Assembly (NCBI RefSeq): GCF_019320115.1
Contig: NC_089583.1
Span: forward strand, 82,725,928 to 82,789,927
Length of the DNA: 64,000 nucleotides
Direction of reading: 5' to 3'
Source of the DNA: Miscanthus floridulus
Lineage: Eukaryota; Streptophyta; Magnoliopsida; Poales; Poaceae
Shown here: piece by piece, positions 10,402 through 20,482 of the stretch
How the letters are laid out: every line of letters begins with the position of its first letter
How positions within the stretch are numbered: position 1 is the stretch's first letter
The notes under the pieces: generated by a model
Seen by the model: only the letters and a program-made list of their open reading frames with translations
What the model was told of the DNA's origin: nothing
Databases searched by the model: none
Made by a program: the position numbers and the translations under genes

Positions 10402-12040
10402 ATGGACGACCGTGAGTGGATGTACACGGACTGCTCTAGTCAGGGTTCGATGACCGATGAATGGATTGTGAAGACCAATGCTTTTTTGGAGCTAGCATTT
10501 GCAAGGGTTAAAGGAGCGCGTGGCACTTGGTGTCCCTGCAGCATTTGTGCAAACACGCATCGACAAACAAAGGTGGTCATGGGTAAACATCTTTGTAAGA
10601 ATGGATTTACGGTGAACTATACCTGGTGGATCTACCATGGTGAATCCGATCGTGTGAGAGACGAGGTCGTGAGACAACGCATCAAGGATTATGATGCTGA
10701 TGCGGGGGTAGGAGACATGTTAAATGATTATCATGAAGCACACTTCGATGAAGGGCGTAGGGAGGAGGAGCCAGAGCCAACCACAAAGGCGTATTACGAT
10801 ATGTTGTCTGCGGCACAGCAACCCCTTCACGGGCATGCCAAAGTTTCTCAACTGGATGCCATTGCACGCCTAATGGCCGTAAAGTCCCAATTTAGCTTGA
10901 GTCGAGAAGCCTTCGATGTTATGCTGACAGTTGTTGGTAGTCTACTCCCAGATGGTCACATCCTACCAAAGAGCATGTATGAGGCATAGAAACTCCTTCG
11001 TGCACTTAAGATGCCATATGAGCAGATACATGCTTGTCCGAAGAGATGCATCTTATTTAAGAAAGAACATGCGGAAGCAAAGTACTGTGTGAAACTTCGA
11101 CCCTTCTTAGAGAGGGTGCGGGAAATGGAATGCCCGATTTTATTTCTTGGTTCAAACAGAAGGTACTGTCCATTTTGGCTCGTACTTAGTTTGACATTAC
11201 AAGTTGCTTGTACGTGCGACTAATATAATGAACTACCCTGCTTGAACTTGTAGGGACAAACCAATGCGTCTATGAGTGCCGAGTTGAGACAGGTTACCGA
11301 TGGTTGTGCCTATAGGGTCAAGTCATTTACCGGTTATGACGTGAATGGATATCGCTTTCACACAACAAGCCACGAGCAGAGTCGGCCCAATCGAAGAACC
11401 ATAAATACCGGAGTTTTTACGCAAGGCTTAGATGGAGTTGAGTATTACGGAAGAATTGAAGAAATATACGAACTCATGTTTCATGGTTGCAAACCTCTTA
11501 ATCCCGTTATATTTAAATGCCATTGGTTTGATCCTGAAGTAGTGAGGCGGACCCCTAATCTTGGGCTAGTCGAAATTCGACAATCATCTGTCTTACCAGG
11601 AGACGATGTCTATATTGTGGCTCAACAGCGCAATGCAAGTTTATTATCTCTCATACTCGTGCCAAACTGTAGACCGTCTTAAGGGTTGGGATGTTGTGTA
11701 CAAGGTATCGCCACACGGTAAACTACCTGTCCCCAACAATCAAGATTACAACATAGACCCCAACACATATGATGGAGAGTTCTTTCAAGAAGATGGACTC
11801 GAAGGGAGTTTTGAGATAGACTTAACCGAAGGTTAGGGAATGGAAGTAGACAATGAAAGTGGTGCTGACGAGGACGCCGGTGACGAGGTTCAGAATGTGA
11901 AGGACTTAGAATTACTTCAGTGATTACATCTAAACAACGACATTCCTCCTTCGGAGCACGGGGATGATTATATCGACATGTGTGATAGTGATGATGATAC
12001 CTATGATCCAACTAATCCCGATGATGATGACTATTTCTAA
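10402..12040 (+). pseudogene. CACTA-2 TNPD-like transposase lacking the tnp2 core
   Basis: The ATG at 10402 opens a transposase-associated domain (DDREWMYTDCSSQG, TWCPCSICAN, FTVNYTWWIYHGE) and a linker, ending at a TAG at 10987 where the sequence clearly continues in frame (KLLRALKMPYEQIHACPKRC). After about 11200 the sequence jumps past an intron (acceptor TTGTAG near 11253) to a DUF4216-like C-terminal region (YGRIEEIYELMFHGCKPLNP, FKCHWFDPE, PGDDVYIVAQQ), then an acidic tail ending DDDDYF with TAA at 12038-12040. The long central tnp2 domain and the DUF4218 region that normally lie between are absent, so no catalytic protein can be made. The TAG reads as a C-to-T change from CAG. Further stops sit at about 11682 and 11836. 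Confidence 0.88.
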
Positions 12041-12163
12041 TACATGTATGATCCGTGCTAATTGATTTATTATTTTCTAAGTAATATTTTGTTTATTTTG
12101 CATTTATTTTGATGTATTATCTGTGCTAATTGGTTTACTCTTTTTAATTGCAGGTGATTGAAT
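12041..12163. other. Spacer between the two CACTA-2 gene remnants
   Basis: AT-rich stretch between the stop of the acidic tail and the next ATG. It contains a splice acceptor-like TTTTTAATTGCAG ending at 12153, which suggests that the following small exon was spliced. Confidence 0.4.
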
Positions 12164-12330
12164 AATGGTGGGCGGTATGAGGAGGGTAACGTCGCTTTAT
12201 TCAAAAGCGACAACGGCGAGTTAAGGGTCCGATGCAGCTGAGGGGTCCGGAAAGAGACCTCGGGGTAGACCCAAGGTCTCTGTTACCAATCCTGTGTTTT
12301 GCGGCCAGCAAACAACTATGTGTTAACTTT
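12164..12330 (+). pseudogene. Start of a second CACTA-2 gene with an AT-hook-like motif
   Basis: The ATG at 12164 follows the acceptor TTTTTAATTGCAG. The frame reads MVGGMRRVTSLYSKATTAS, meets a TAA, and continues in frame with a basic GKRPRGRPKV stretch, which matches the core RGRP of an AT-hook. CACTA elements commonly carry a second gene (TNPA-like) downstream of, or overlapping, the transposase. The remnant ends within about 170 bp, where the sequence passes into the 3' flank of the P450 gene. Function is inferred from position and the single motif only. Confidence 0.45.
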
Positions 12331-12345
12331 TGCTGAAACACACGG

Positions 12346-12634
12346 TTGTATAGTAGACAGACACTTAATATTAGGTATAGATATGCTCAACCTGAGACAA
12401 GTAGGAATACTTATGTGTGTTGGGTAAAACTGTATAAGTACTGGTATATAAATATAAAGTTGGTTACACCATTATTACATTATAGTGTCACAAGGCACGC
12501 ACGACGCAAGCTAGGAGAAAAACCTACTTACATTGTTACAGAAGTAATGGCAACAACAGGAGCAGCAAGTGGACGCACACGAGACGTCAACGCAAAAGAG
12601 GCAACTATATGCTGCAGAATCACGCACGCATCGA
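12346..12634 (-). other. Probable 3' untranslated region of the P450 gene
   Basis: About 290 bp directly after the P450 stop codon on the minus strand. There is no canonical AATAAA; an AATAAT (12471-12476, minus) about 160 bases past the stop is a possible poly(A) signal of the loose plant type. A 129-codon frame on the plus strand here is incidental. Confidence 0.4.
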
Positions 12635-14425
12635 TCATGGCTCGGCGTAGAGGTGCGCCGGCAGCTTGGGCTCCACGACGGCCTCGAGCGGGAACTTGCG
12701 CGGCGTGGACAGACCGAAGATCTCCTCCATGCTGAGCTCCTCCTTGGTCACGCCGTCGGGGAGGCTCCACGCGAAGCCGTGCAGCAGGTTAGCGAGGCTC
12801 ACCTGGATGACCTTGAGGCCGAGGCTGTACCCGGGGCACATCCGGCGGCCGGACCCGAACGGCAGCAGCTCGTAGTCCTGCCCCTTCACGTCGAGCCTGC
12901 TGCCAAGGAACCGCTCCGGCATGAATTCTTCCGGCGCGTCCCACAGCGCGGGGTCACGGCCGATGGACCAGACGCTGACGAGCACGCGCGTGCCGGCGGG
13001 GATGTCGTAGCCGGCCACGGTCGTGTCCTCGCGGGACAGGCGGGGAACCAGCATCGGTGCCACCGGGTGCAGCCGCATGGTCTCCTTGACGATGGCGTCG
13101 ACGTAGGGGAGGCTGGGCATGTCCTTCTCTGTCACCCAGCGGCCGCGGCCGATGACGCGGTCCAGCTCCTCCGTGGCCTTAACGATGACCTCGGGCTTCT
13201 TGAGGAGCTCCGAGATGGACCACTCCACTGTGACCGCCGAGCTCTCGGTGCCACCGGCGATGAGGTCCTGCACGTGCCATTCGAGAGGGTGCGTGGTCAA
13301 GTGAGATTCTTGCACTGTTCATGAGCTCATGATTCTTGCACATGGTTTTGGATTTTTCAATTGATTCTTTAAAAGTTGTCTGACTAGCTGATAAGTTGTT
13401 AACGTGATGTTTGCAGTTCAGAGTATATGTACAAAAGTAAGAGCGAAGAGATGCAGAATCCGACATGCAGCTGGGGGGAATCTATTTAGACTCACCTGAG
13501 TAAAAGCTTTGACGCTTTCCCGGTTCAGCTCGACCTCAAGGGTAGGGTCGTCGGCGATCTGCAGCAGCACGTCGACCATGTCCTTGGCGACGAAGTCCTT
13601 GCCCTCGCGCAGCCGCCGCTGGTTATGCTCCTCCACGACGGGCTCCAGGAAGCGGTCGAACATCTTGCTGAGCTTCTTCATCCGCTTGATGTACCCCTGC
13701 AGGTCCATCCAGTCCAGCCACGGGATGGAGTCGCCGATGTTGAGCACGCCGTTGAGCAGGAACAGCTCGTCCAGCATCCACTTGAACTCCTCGGGGGTGG
13801 TCACCACCGACCCAGCGCCAGCGGCCGCCTCCTCCTTGTCCAGGTACTTCTTGCCGAGCACCATGCGCGTGATCACGTTCAGGCTCACCGTGGACAGGTA
13901 GTCCTTGAGCATGACGGAGCGGCCGGAGCCGGACGCCGCGTGCAGGTCGCGCAGCAGCGCGCGCACCTCGGCGGCGCGGATGTACTCGTACGACTCGAGC
14001 CGCTTGGCGCTGAAGAGCTCGGTGAGGCACATCTTGCGCGCCTGCCGCCAGTAGGCGCCGTAGGGGGACCAGGTGATGTCGCGGTAGTTGTAGGTGGTGT
14101 ACTTGCCGGCGGCCGTCTTTGGCCGGTCCGTGAACACCACGTCGTGGGTCTTGAGGAAGAACTTGGCCATGTCCACCGACGAGCCCACCACCACGGGGAA
14201 CGACCCGAACCGGAGCTGCATCAGCGGGCCGTACTTCCTGGACAGCTCGTGGATGGAGCGGTGCGGGAGCGCGCCCATCAGGTTGAGGTTCCCGATGATC
14301 GGCCACGGCTTGGGGCCGGGCGGGAGGTTGTACACGCGGCGGCCGCGGCGGCCGAGTATGGCCTTCAGAAGCATCACGGTGGCGAGCACCACACCGAGGA
14401 AGGACGCCCATGTTGGAAGCTCCAT
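12635..14425 (-). CDS. Cytochrome P450, CYP92-like (CYP71 clan), two exons
   Basis: Exon 1 is 14425-13496 (310 codons) and exon 2 is 13267-12635 including TGA; the 228 bp intron has a GTGAGT donor and a GTGCAG acceptor in phase 0. The 520 aa product has every P450 mark: an N-terminal membrane anchor (residues about 5-25), the proline hinge LPPGPKPWP (about 34-42), I-helix AGGTESS (314-320), ETMR of the K helix (372-375), PERF (427-430) and the haem loop PFGSGRRMCPG with Cys454. It would be an ER-bound monooxygenase fed by P450 reductase. Overall wording, including the HLYAEP end, looks to me like grass CYP92A/CYP92C enzymes, some of which make homoterpenes; the substrate here is unknown. No stop or frameshift is present, and GC is high as in grass genes. 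It is the only intact host gene in the window. Confidence 0.93.
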
Positions 14426-14500
14426 TGGTACAGTGTCGAGCTAGAGAAGATTGTCGACTGAGTTGAGCTGGTGAGCTGGAACGTGCCTTCACCGTGCCTT

Positions 14501-14506
14501 CTTATA
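14501..14506 (-). promoter_or_regulatory. TATA box of the P450 gene
   Basis: Read on the minus strand, CTATAAGAAGG contains TATAAG about 76 bases upstream of the ATG at 14425. That spacing gives a 5' leader of roughly 45-50 bases, reasonable for a plant gene. No other TATA-like sequence lies closer to the start. Confidence 0.65.
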
Positions 14507-14512
14507 GGAGCG

Positions 14513-15022
14513 CAGCGATGTCATGAACCGCGTGTGGAAGCTGCTGTGTGGGAAAGGACAGGGAAATTGGAGACGACTTCACCGGAATAAAACTCTTGAC
14601 GAGGGAACGACGACGACGCTGGTCACCTGGGAACCCCACTTGCCGAACATACAATTTATAGTACAAGTAAGCACATGCGGATGGTTCGTTGTGCCATTAC
14701 TACTCACTCCGTTTATTCACATTCGGCTGATCATATTCAGCTTTTGCATTTCAGGACTGAGTAGGGTGAAGAAATTTTTTCTAAGAATAGGTTGTTTTTT
14801 TTACCAGCTTCTCCTATATTTCAGTTGCCTGAATTTCAAGACGATTTCATAGAACATTCTTGTACAACCACTAGTACAAATAAATTGTTATTTTTATGAT
14901 TTATTATTTGTTTTTGTATTATAACATATGAAATTTTTGTCTTTGTCGAACTATAAAAACAATTATAATTATTAATTGTCTTTGTGCCAACATATATGGT
15001 GACTTCGTGAATCTCAAGATCT
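14513..15022. other. P450 upstream flank, no gene seen
   Basis: About 500 bp beyond the P450 promoter. It begins with moderately GC-rich sequence and becomes AT-rich after 14700. Frames of up to 109 codons (14523-14852) have no recognisable motif. Any upstream control region of the P450 would lie here. Confidence 0.4.
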
Positions 15023-15190
15023 GACGACTCAGTCATTCGGAGGTGCTCATAGGGGTATGATTTGCGTACGTGTGTTCATATGACAGCTCAGTCATTTGGA
15101 GGTGCTCATAGAGCTAGGGATTGCGTATGTGTGTTCATAGGGGTGAGTGTGCGTGCGTGTTGTGACGTCTTCATGTATTGTGTAATTCTC
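15023..15190 (+). repeat. 59 bp tandem duplication with a GTGCGTGCGTGT-rich tail
   Basis: GACGACTCAGTCATTCGGAG at 15023 recurs as GACAGCTCAGTCATTTGGAG at 15082, and the similarity continues through GGTGCTCATAG and TGTGTTCATA. The second unit is followed by a GTGAGTGTGCGTGCGTGTTG run and CTCAAAAATAAA. The tail resembles short GTGCGTG-rich tails often seen behind grass SINE- or LINE-like copies; the assignment is uncertain. Confidence 0.5.
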
Positions 15191-15442
15191 AAAAATAAAT
15201 ATACATATCAGATTTTGTCAGGTTTGTGGTTTGTCTAACGGGGTTTTATTCTCGGAACCGAAAATTACAGATTATGCCTATATAATTTACAACGAACTAC
15301 ACTGTAATTTTAGTATAAAACATATGCAATAACTGTCGTCCGAAAGTAAACTAAAATTCAGGCATTTGAATTTTAGCAAGTCCTTTTTTTACCACATAGT
15401 ACTACGAAACTACAGATTAATACATATACAGCATATATTAAT

Positions 15443-15580
15443 CACATGTGATAAGTTTAATTTGGTTTTGACAGTAAGATGTTACACATGTGATAAGTTT
15501 AATTTGGTTTTGACAGTAAGATGTTACACATGTGATTTTCAGTTTAATTTGGTTTTGACAGTAATTTGGTTTTAACAACC
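15443..15580 (+). repeat. Tandem repeat of 42 bp units
   Basis: CACATGTGATAAGTTTAATT starts at 15443 and again at 15485, and a third, shortened copy starts at 15527 (CACATGTGATTTTC...). Each unit contains GGTTTTGACAGTAA. The small open frame at 15366-15575 is produced by the repeat and is not a gene. Confidence 0.85.
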
Positions 15581-15585
15581 GGATC

Positions 15586-15609
15586 GGGGGGGGGGGGGGG
15601 GGGGGGGGG
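15586..15609 (+). repeat. Run of 24 consecutive G
   Basis: An uninterrupted G homopolymer directly after the 42 bp repeats (GGATC, then G to 15609). Such runs may form quadruplex structures and are also common sites of sequencing or assembly error. Confidence 0.9.
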
Positions 15610-15780
15610 CGCTTGAGCAAGTAGAGTATTGTGAATTCTTGTTTCGAATTCTATTGGCTGTGCCGGAAGACTGATAAATTTGTGTTTGGAGTCCTATTGG
15701 ATAAGTAAAGGAGGCAACGGGTGCCTGCATCACGACCGTGTGAGACACGGTCCGTGGTGCTGGGATATTTGTTTCACCAT
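15610..15780. other. Short flank with no feature
   Basis: Unremarkable sequence between the G run and the MITE-like element. No gene or repeat recognised. Confidence 0.4.
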
Positions 15781-16002
15781 GGGCGTATTTGGCGAGGCTT
15801 CTTCAGGCTCAGCAAGGCTTCTTCAGCCTCTGGCTCTGTGCTACAGTTCCAGATGAGCCGGAGGAGCCATGAATGGTGGCTTCTCTCGGCTCCCAGTTTA
15901 TTTCGACAGGAGAGAAAAAAACGGCTCCTATGAACAATGTCGCTATAGTATGAGGTGCAGAGGAGCCCGAGCCACAAAAAAAAAACTCTGCCAAGCACGC
16001 CC
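15781..16002. mobile_element. MITE-like element, 222 bp, with GGGCGTGTTTGG-type inverted ends
   Basis: The left end GGGCGTATTTGGCGAGG matches the reverse complement of the right end CTCTGCCAAGCACGCCC at most positions. The interior contains further short complementary GAGCC/GGCTC and GAGGAGCC/GGCTCC stretches, and it codes for nothing. No clear target duplication is visible: the left flank is CAT and the right flank TAA. The superfamily (hAT-like or PIF/Harbinger-like) cannot be settled from this copy. Confidence 0.55.
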
Positions 16003-16950
16003 TAATTATTGGTCATGGTTTTCTTTTTAAATAAAAAATATTTCCATTGTTTACTTGCTTTATGCATTTGATTAAAAAAAAGCAAAGGCTGATTTTCCAG
16101 TGTGTTTTTTAGATTATAATGTGGTTTTATATCGAGGAGTTAAGGTTTGAACATACGTATGTGCAATCGAAATTTACATCAAACGACAAGACACCTTCGC
16201 TGAAGTGTGAAAAAATGCCTGACCCTCGAGATTTGACATTTCAGACGAAATTGCGTTCTACTAGTCAGTACGCACTGACTCATGTAGCAAGTCAAGTCCT
16301 AAAAGGGACCCGGAGCAGGTAACATGCGCTGATCCAAAATATCTACGGAAAGACTTGGCTAACATGCAAGCTTCTCATCAAGTGTGATGCAATTCAATCG
16401 GCAAGTTGCAGTATCTGTTGTCAGATGATGGTTGCATGATCAGGGATGTCAAATTTACTTGTCGGGTCCGCGTGGGCTTCACGAACTTTTCAATTGATGT
16501 AGTTTACATATAATTGCGAGGGGAATTGCTAGAACATCACAGGGAAACACCTACTACTACTGGTGATAAGAGGACTTCTGGACGGACCAACCATTTGGAA
16601 CGGCTGACTGACCCTGGACTGACCAAAGAGCTGAAAAGCGACTTTCGCTCATGTGGAGCATGCTTTCGCGACAATGATGTGTTTGCTACTTGCTTTAAGC
16701 GGTTGTCGCCGCTGATGCTGTTTTGTTGGTTTTTTTATGCTAGCGAACGAAAAAGAGAGAAAAAGACAAAAATCGTATTGCATTAAAAAATTAAAGCCGA
16801 CTAAAAGTTGGCCTAGCAACTGCTGGAGTCTCCTATTGGAGCCCTCAAAATTAAATTTATGGGCTTGAAGCAAAAACATAGGTCCTGTAGGACCTTTATT
16901 AGAGTCCTCAAATTTAAGGAACCCTTCAAATCCCTCCTCTAACCCTTATT
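16003..16950. other. Flank without a gene
   Basis: About 950 bp with no recognisable gene. A short near-palindrome (CTAGTCAGTACGCACTGACT) occurs at about 16261-16280, and GGAGYCCTCAAA-type segments recur around 16849-16917. Frames of up to 90 codons show no motif. Confidence 0.4.
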
Positions 16951-17362
16951 CCTATGGCTCTCCTCGAGCCCTCAAATCAGTGTTGCAGTCATTTTCTACG
17001 TGCGCTTCTATTTGCCCGTCTCCTCTGCCGCCGCATGTCGCCCGCCTCCCGTCTACATCTCCTGCGCACGTCGTGTTTCTTCCTTCGCCCGCACACAGAG
17101 CCTGCCCAGACGTCCGTGAGCGCCGCCTCGCATCCCGCGCCCCCCAGTCGGTGGGAGCTCACCTACACATTGGCAGAGGAGTGTCTTCCCGCCCCAAATT
17201 TGGCTTCTCCTCCTCCCACCCCTCGCGGCAACAAGGGAGAAGATCCTTTTCTGACCCCACGCAACACCCCTCCCTCACGGCAATGGGGAAGAAGATTCGG
17301 CGAAGCTACTCCCGACCCCTCCTGGCGAGCCTTTCACTCATGTCAATGGGAATAAAGCTAGT
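16951..17362 (+). other. GC-rich segment with overlapping open frames
   Basis: Two plus-strand frames (16954-17355 and 16980-17375, about 130 codons each) overlap in a CCTCC/CGCC-rich segment. Neither has a recognisable domain, and the composition explains the lack of stops. It might be a fragment of a host exon, because GC here is much higher than in the flank. It ends at the Copia LTR border, where CTAGT (17358-17362) would be the target-site copy. Confidence 0.3.
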
Positions 17363-18274
17363 TGAAAGGTCTTAATATGGCTAGAGGGGAGTGAATAGCC
17401 TATTAAAACCTCTACAAGATCACTAGAGCAATTTGTTAGTACGCTAAATGGCGAAATACAATTTTGCTCTAGCTCTACAAGGGTTGCAAGCCACCTACCC
17501 AATAATTCTAGTTGCTATAATCTCTAGGCATATAAGAGACTAAGTCACTACTCACTGAGAGCTCTCAACAAAGCTACACTAAAGAGCTCTACTAGGTGAA
17601 ACTAAACTAGCAGGCAAGCTCTCAAATCTAGCTACACTAAAGAGCTTGCTACACAACTAGTTTTCAAGAATGTAAGGGAGCGAGTAGGGTGATTATACCG
17701 CCATGTCGATGAATGAACCAATCACAAGATGAAAGCCAATCAATCACCGGGAGAAATCCAATCAAAAGATGAAACACGATTTTTCTCCCGAGGTTCACGT
17801 GCTTGCTGGCACACTAGTCCCCGTTGTGTCGACCAACACTTGGTGGTTCGGTGGCTAATAGGTATCACACACCTAGCCAACAAATGGCGCCGTAAGAGCC
17901 TACCCACAAGTGAGGTAACTCAATGACACGAGCAATCCACTAGAGTTACCATTCGGCGCTCCGCCAGGGAAGGCACAAGACCCCTCACAATCACCGAGAG
18001 ACGGCCATGAACAATCACCAACTCGTGCTGATGCTCCTCTGCTCCAAGCCGTCTAGGTGGCAGCAACCACCAAGAGTAACAAGAAATCCGCAGACACAAC
18101 GATCCACAAGTGCCACTAGATGCAATCACTCAAGAAAATGCACTAGGAATCACTCTCAATCCCACTATGATGATGAATCAATGATGAAGATGAGTGGGAG
18201 GTGTTTGCTTAGGCTCATAAGGATGTCAACAATGTCAAAATGCCAAGAGTGAGAGCCCCAAGCCAGCCACCACC

Positions 18275-18282
18275 TATTTATA
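18275..18282 (-). promoter_or_regulatory. TATA box in the Copia LTR
   Basis: On the minus strand the sequence reads CTCTATAAATAGGTGG, containing TATAAATA. It lies about 1.08 kb into the LTR from its 5' end, a position that fits the U3/R border. The nine or so CCGGACGC/GCGTCCGG copies at 18310-18830 are upstream of it. Confidence 0.65.
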
Positions 18283-18309
18283 GAGTCCCAAGGCTCAAGG
18301 AGCCATTGG

Positions 18310-18840
18310 GCTATCGAAGGGGCACCGGATGCACTGACCGGACGCTGCCCTGCATCCGGTTGCTGAGTTCGATCCCTCCTCCAAGCCATTCAGAGCTTGC
18401 CACGTCATGCGTGTTTGAATTCGACCGTTGGTGCCTTAGCATACGTGCGTTAACCACTCACCGGACGCGCCTCTGCATGTGATTGGACCCAGAGCGCTTC
18501 AGCGTCCGGTTAACAACAGAGCTCCCAGAGCATGTTTTTCATGATCGGACGCGTCATGTCAAAGCTAACCGGACGCACCATCGAGTCTGGTCCTCACACG
18601 GCTCACAACAATGAGTTACATCAGCGTACGTCATCATCGACTTGACGCGCCCTGTACGCGTCCGGTCTCTGACTTCTTCCATGGTCCGGTCATGAACCTG
18701 CCTTGCGCCTTCTCTGCTCACCCTGACCTAACGCAGTCGTGAGTCAGGTCCAGCGTCCGGTCCTTGCTTTGCCTTCTCAGCCTCGAGTAGTCCCACTGAC
18801 CGGACACGTCAGGCCAGAGTCTGGTCATTGCGCAAGCAGA
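18310..18840. repeat. Dispersed ACCGGACGC / GCGTCCGGT motifs in U3
   Basis: Copies of ACCGGACGC or its complement, some with one change, occur at about 18322 (ACCGGATGC), 18335, 18352, 18461, 18503, 18543, 18569, 18658, 18683, 18751, 18798 and 18825 (TCTGGTC type). Orientation alternates. Spacing is irregular, so this is not a simple tandem array. Such repeated short U3 motifs often act as promoter elements in active plant retrotransposons; that use here is inference. Confidence 0.65.
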
Positions 18841-19358
18841 GTCTAGTCACTGCCTTTTTCCTCCGTTTCTTTTTCTAACTCTTCAACCACTTCACCCTTG
18901 CTTCTAAGTTGCTAACCACAAAGTGTGTAACTTATGTGCATGTGTCTTAGCATTTTTTTCAAGCATTTTACAAGGGTTAATTGTTAGCACACTAGGTCCC
19001 TAATGCATATGCAAGAATCATATCACCTAGTGGCACTCAATAAACCGCTTAGCCAAAGATTTCCCCTCTTTATAGTACAGGCTATCGATCCTAAACACAC
19101 TCACACCCTTTATGGTGTCTTGAGTGCCAAAACAAAAACCTATTTGATACCTTTGCCTTGATCTCCTTGTTTTTTTGTTTTTCTCTTTCTTCTTTTCCAA
19201 GTTTGAGCTTGATCACCATCATTTCATGTCCATCTTCAACTCCATGGACTTCATCTTGGTCCACCACTTGGATTGGACTGCCTTATCTAATTCACACACT
19301 TAGATCAAAGGTTAGTCCTAGGTTTCATCAATTATTCAAAACCAAACTAGGGCTTTCA

Positions 19359-20482
19359 ATCTCTCCCTTTTTGGTAATTGATGACAACCCTTCACAAAGA
19401 TATTCAATAAAATATTTTTGGATTCATGTTGCTTGCCCAAGCATTTTACCATGTGTAAAGGATATGGACAAGTTTCATAAACCCAATTTGGTAGTATTAG
19501 CTCCCCCTACATATGTGCTAAGAGTTTGGATTTGAAAGCTTGCACATATGATAGATAGAAAGTGTGGGAGAGTAATGACTACCAAATGATGCTAAGGTGT
19601 AAAGAATGGACCTTTGAAGCATGATACCAATCGGAGTTACCATTTGAACACCATCCTTAGTACCATGGTTAGTTAGATAGCACTTGCAAAACACAAACAC
19701 TAGATACCTCGTGAGATCAATATTATAAGAAAGGTTCTAGTACCACTTGTAAAACATGCAAGGCATGTCTAACTATCATCCTATACATGCTAGTTTTTTA
19801 TTTCATCAATCAATCCTACAACTAGCATACACCACACAAGCATGGATATGGAATTTAAAACTTGTGCCATGCAAGCAAGCATATGTAATGCACATATAAA
19901 TGCAGCATACAAGTTTATGAGCTTGCTTCTCCCTACTTGTATGCTTTAAATTTTAATTGATCACCTTACAATGTCATTTTATTTGTTTGCTCCCCTATCT
20001 TACAATCTTTGTCAATCTCTCTCCCCTTTGGCATCAAATACCACAAAAGGTGAGCTCAAATTTTAGATAGGTTGGGGTAAAACCATGTTATGTGACTATG
20101 ATTTTATCATATTTGGTTCAATCTAGATCACTTGCAAAAGATATTTAACTTGGTTTGATCCTAAGGACAAGCTTCTTCACACCTCATTGCAAGGGTTATC
20201 TTGACCATGTTAAGTTAAACACTAAAAGCTCATTTTCTAGATTAAACACTAGGTTCACAAGCCCACAAACATGTCATATGCTACCACTAGATCATTTCAT
20301 GCATAGAAGTAATAGTGGTACCATACAAGCAACAAAATTATTTGATTTTCATGAATAAGCCTAAGACATGATAGGAATGACTAGATGCACTAAACAAGTC
20401 CTTAGCAAAGGATGAATGACATGTCAATCAATTTTACCTTGCTTTTGCTCAAAGGAGAGGCATGTCATATAATGGAGGTGCA
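19359..20482 (-). other. Copia post-pol region, no clear gene
   Basis: About 1.1 kb between the RNase H stop and the polypurine tract. In SIRE/Maximus-type elements this position may hold an envelope-like frame or a long untranslated region. Here only short frames occur and no domain or membrane pattern can be defended. Confidence 0.5.

Larger units (their letters stand above)
6079..12345 (+). mobile_element. CACTA-2, plus-strand CACTA transposon truncated on the right
   Basis: The left terminus CACTACCGGAAACAG starts at 6079 and is followed by many TTTGCCGAGTGT units in both orientations. The interior holds a possible captured gene fragment (8580-9150), paired foldbacks (10029-10310), a transposase gene lacking its catalytic core (10402-12040) and the start of a second gene with an AT-hook motif (12164-12330). 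No matching right terminus (CCGGTAGTG) or right subterminal TTTGCCGAGTG array is visible between 12040 and 17362, so the right end appears lost; the boundary near 12345 is approximate. It is most likely a non-autonomous derivative. Confidence 0.85.
17363..19358 (-). repeat. 3' LTR of the Copia element (about 2.0 kb)
   Basis: Read on plus it starts TGAAAGGTC and ends GGGCTTTCA, so the ends are inverted TGAAAG/CTTTCA. It is followed on plus by ATCTCTCCCTTTTTGG, the complement of a polypurine tract (AAAAAGGGAGAGAT), which fixes the inner edge. Its first 36 bases closely match the 5' LTR remnant at 55298-55333. It contains a TATA box (minus) and a series of CCGGACGC-type motifs upstream of it. 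Confidence 0.88.

Noticed and set aside
12569..13324. Plus-strand frame of 251 codons opposite P450 exon 2
   Set aside because: It is the reverse complement of a GC-rich exon that has all P450 motifs; open antisense frames are expected there and this one has no domain.
13623..14492. Frames of 278-289 codons on both strands over P450 exon 1
   Set aside because: Alternate frames of the same GC-rich exon, rich in R/A/P/G; the correct frame is fixed by PPGPKP and the splice to exon 2.
16954..17375. Two overlapping frames as a small host gene
   Set aside because: No motif, no intron or promoter signals, and high C content explains the open frames; kept only as a low-confidence GC-rich segment.
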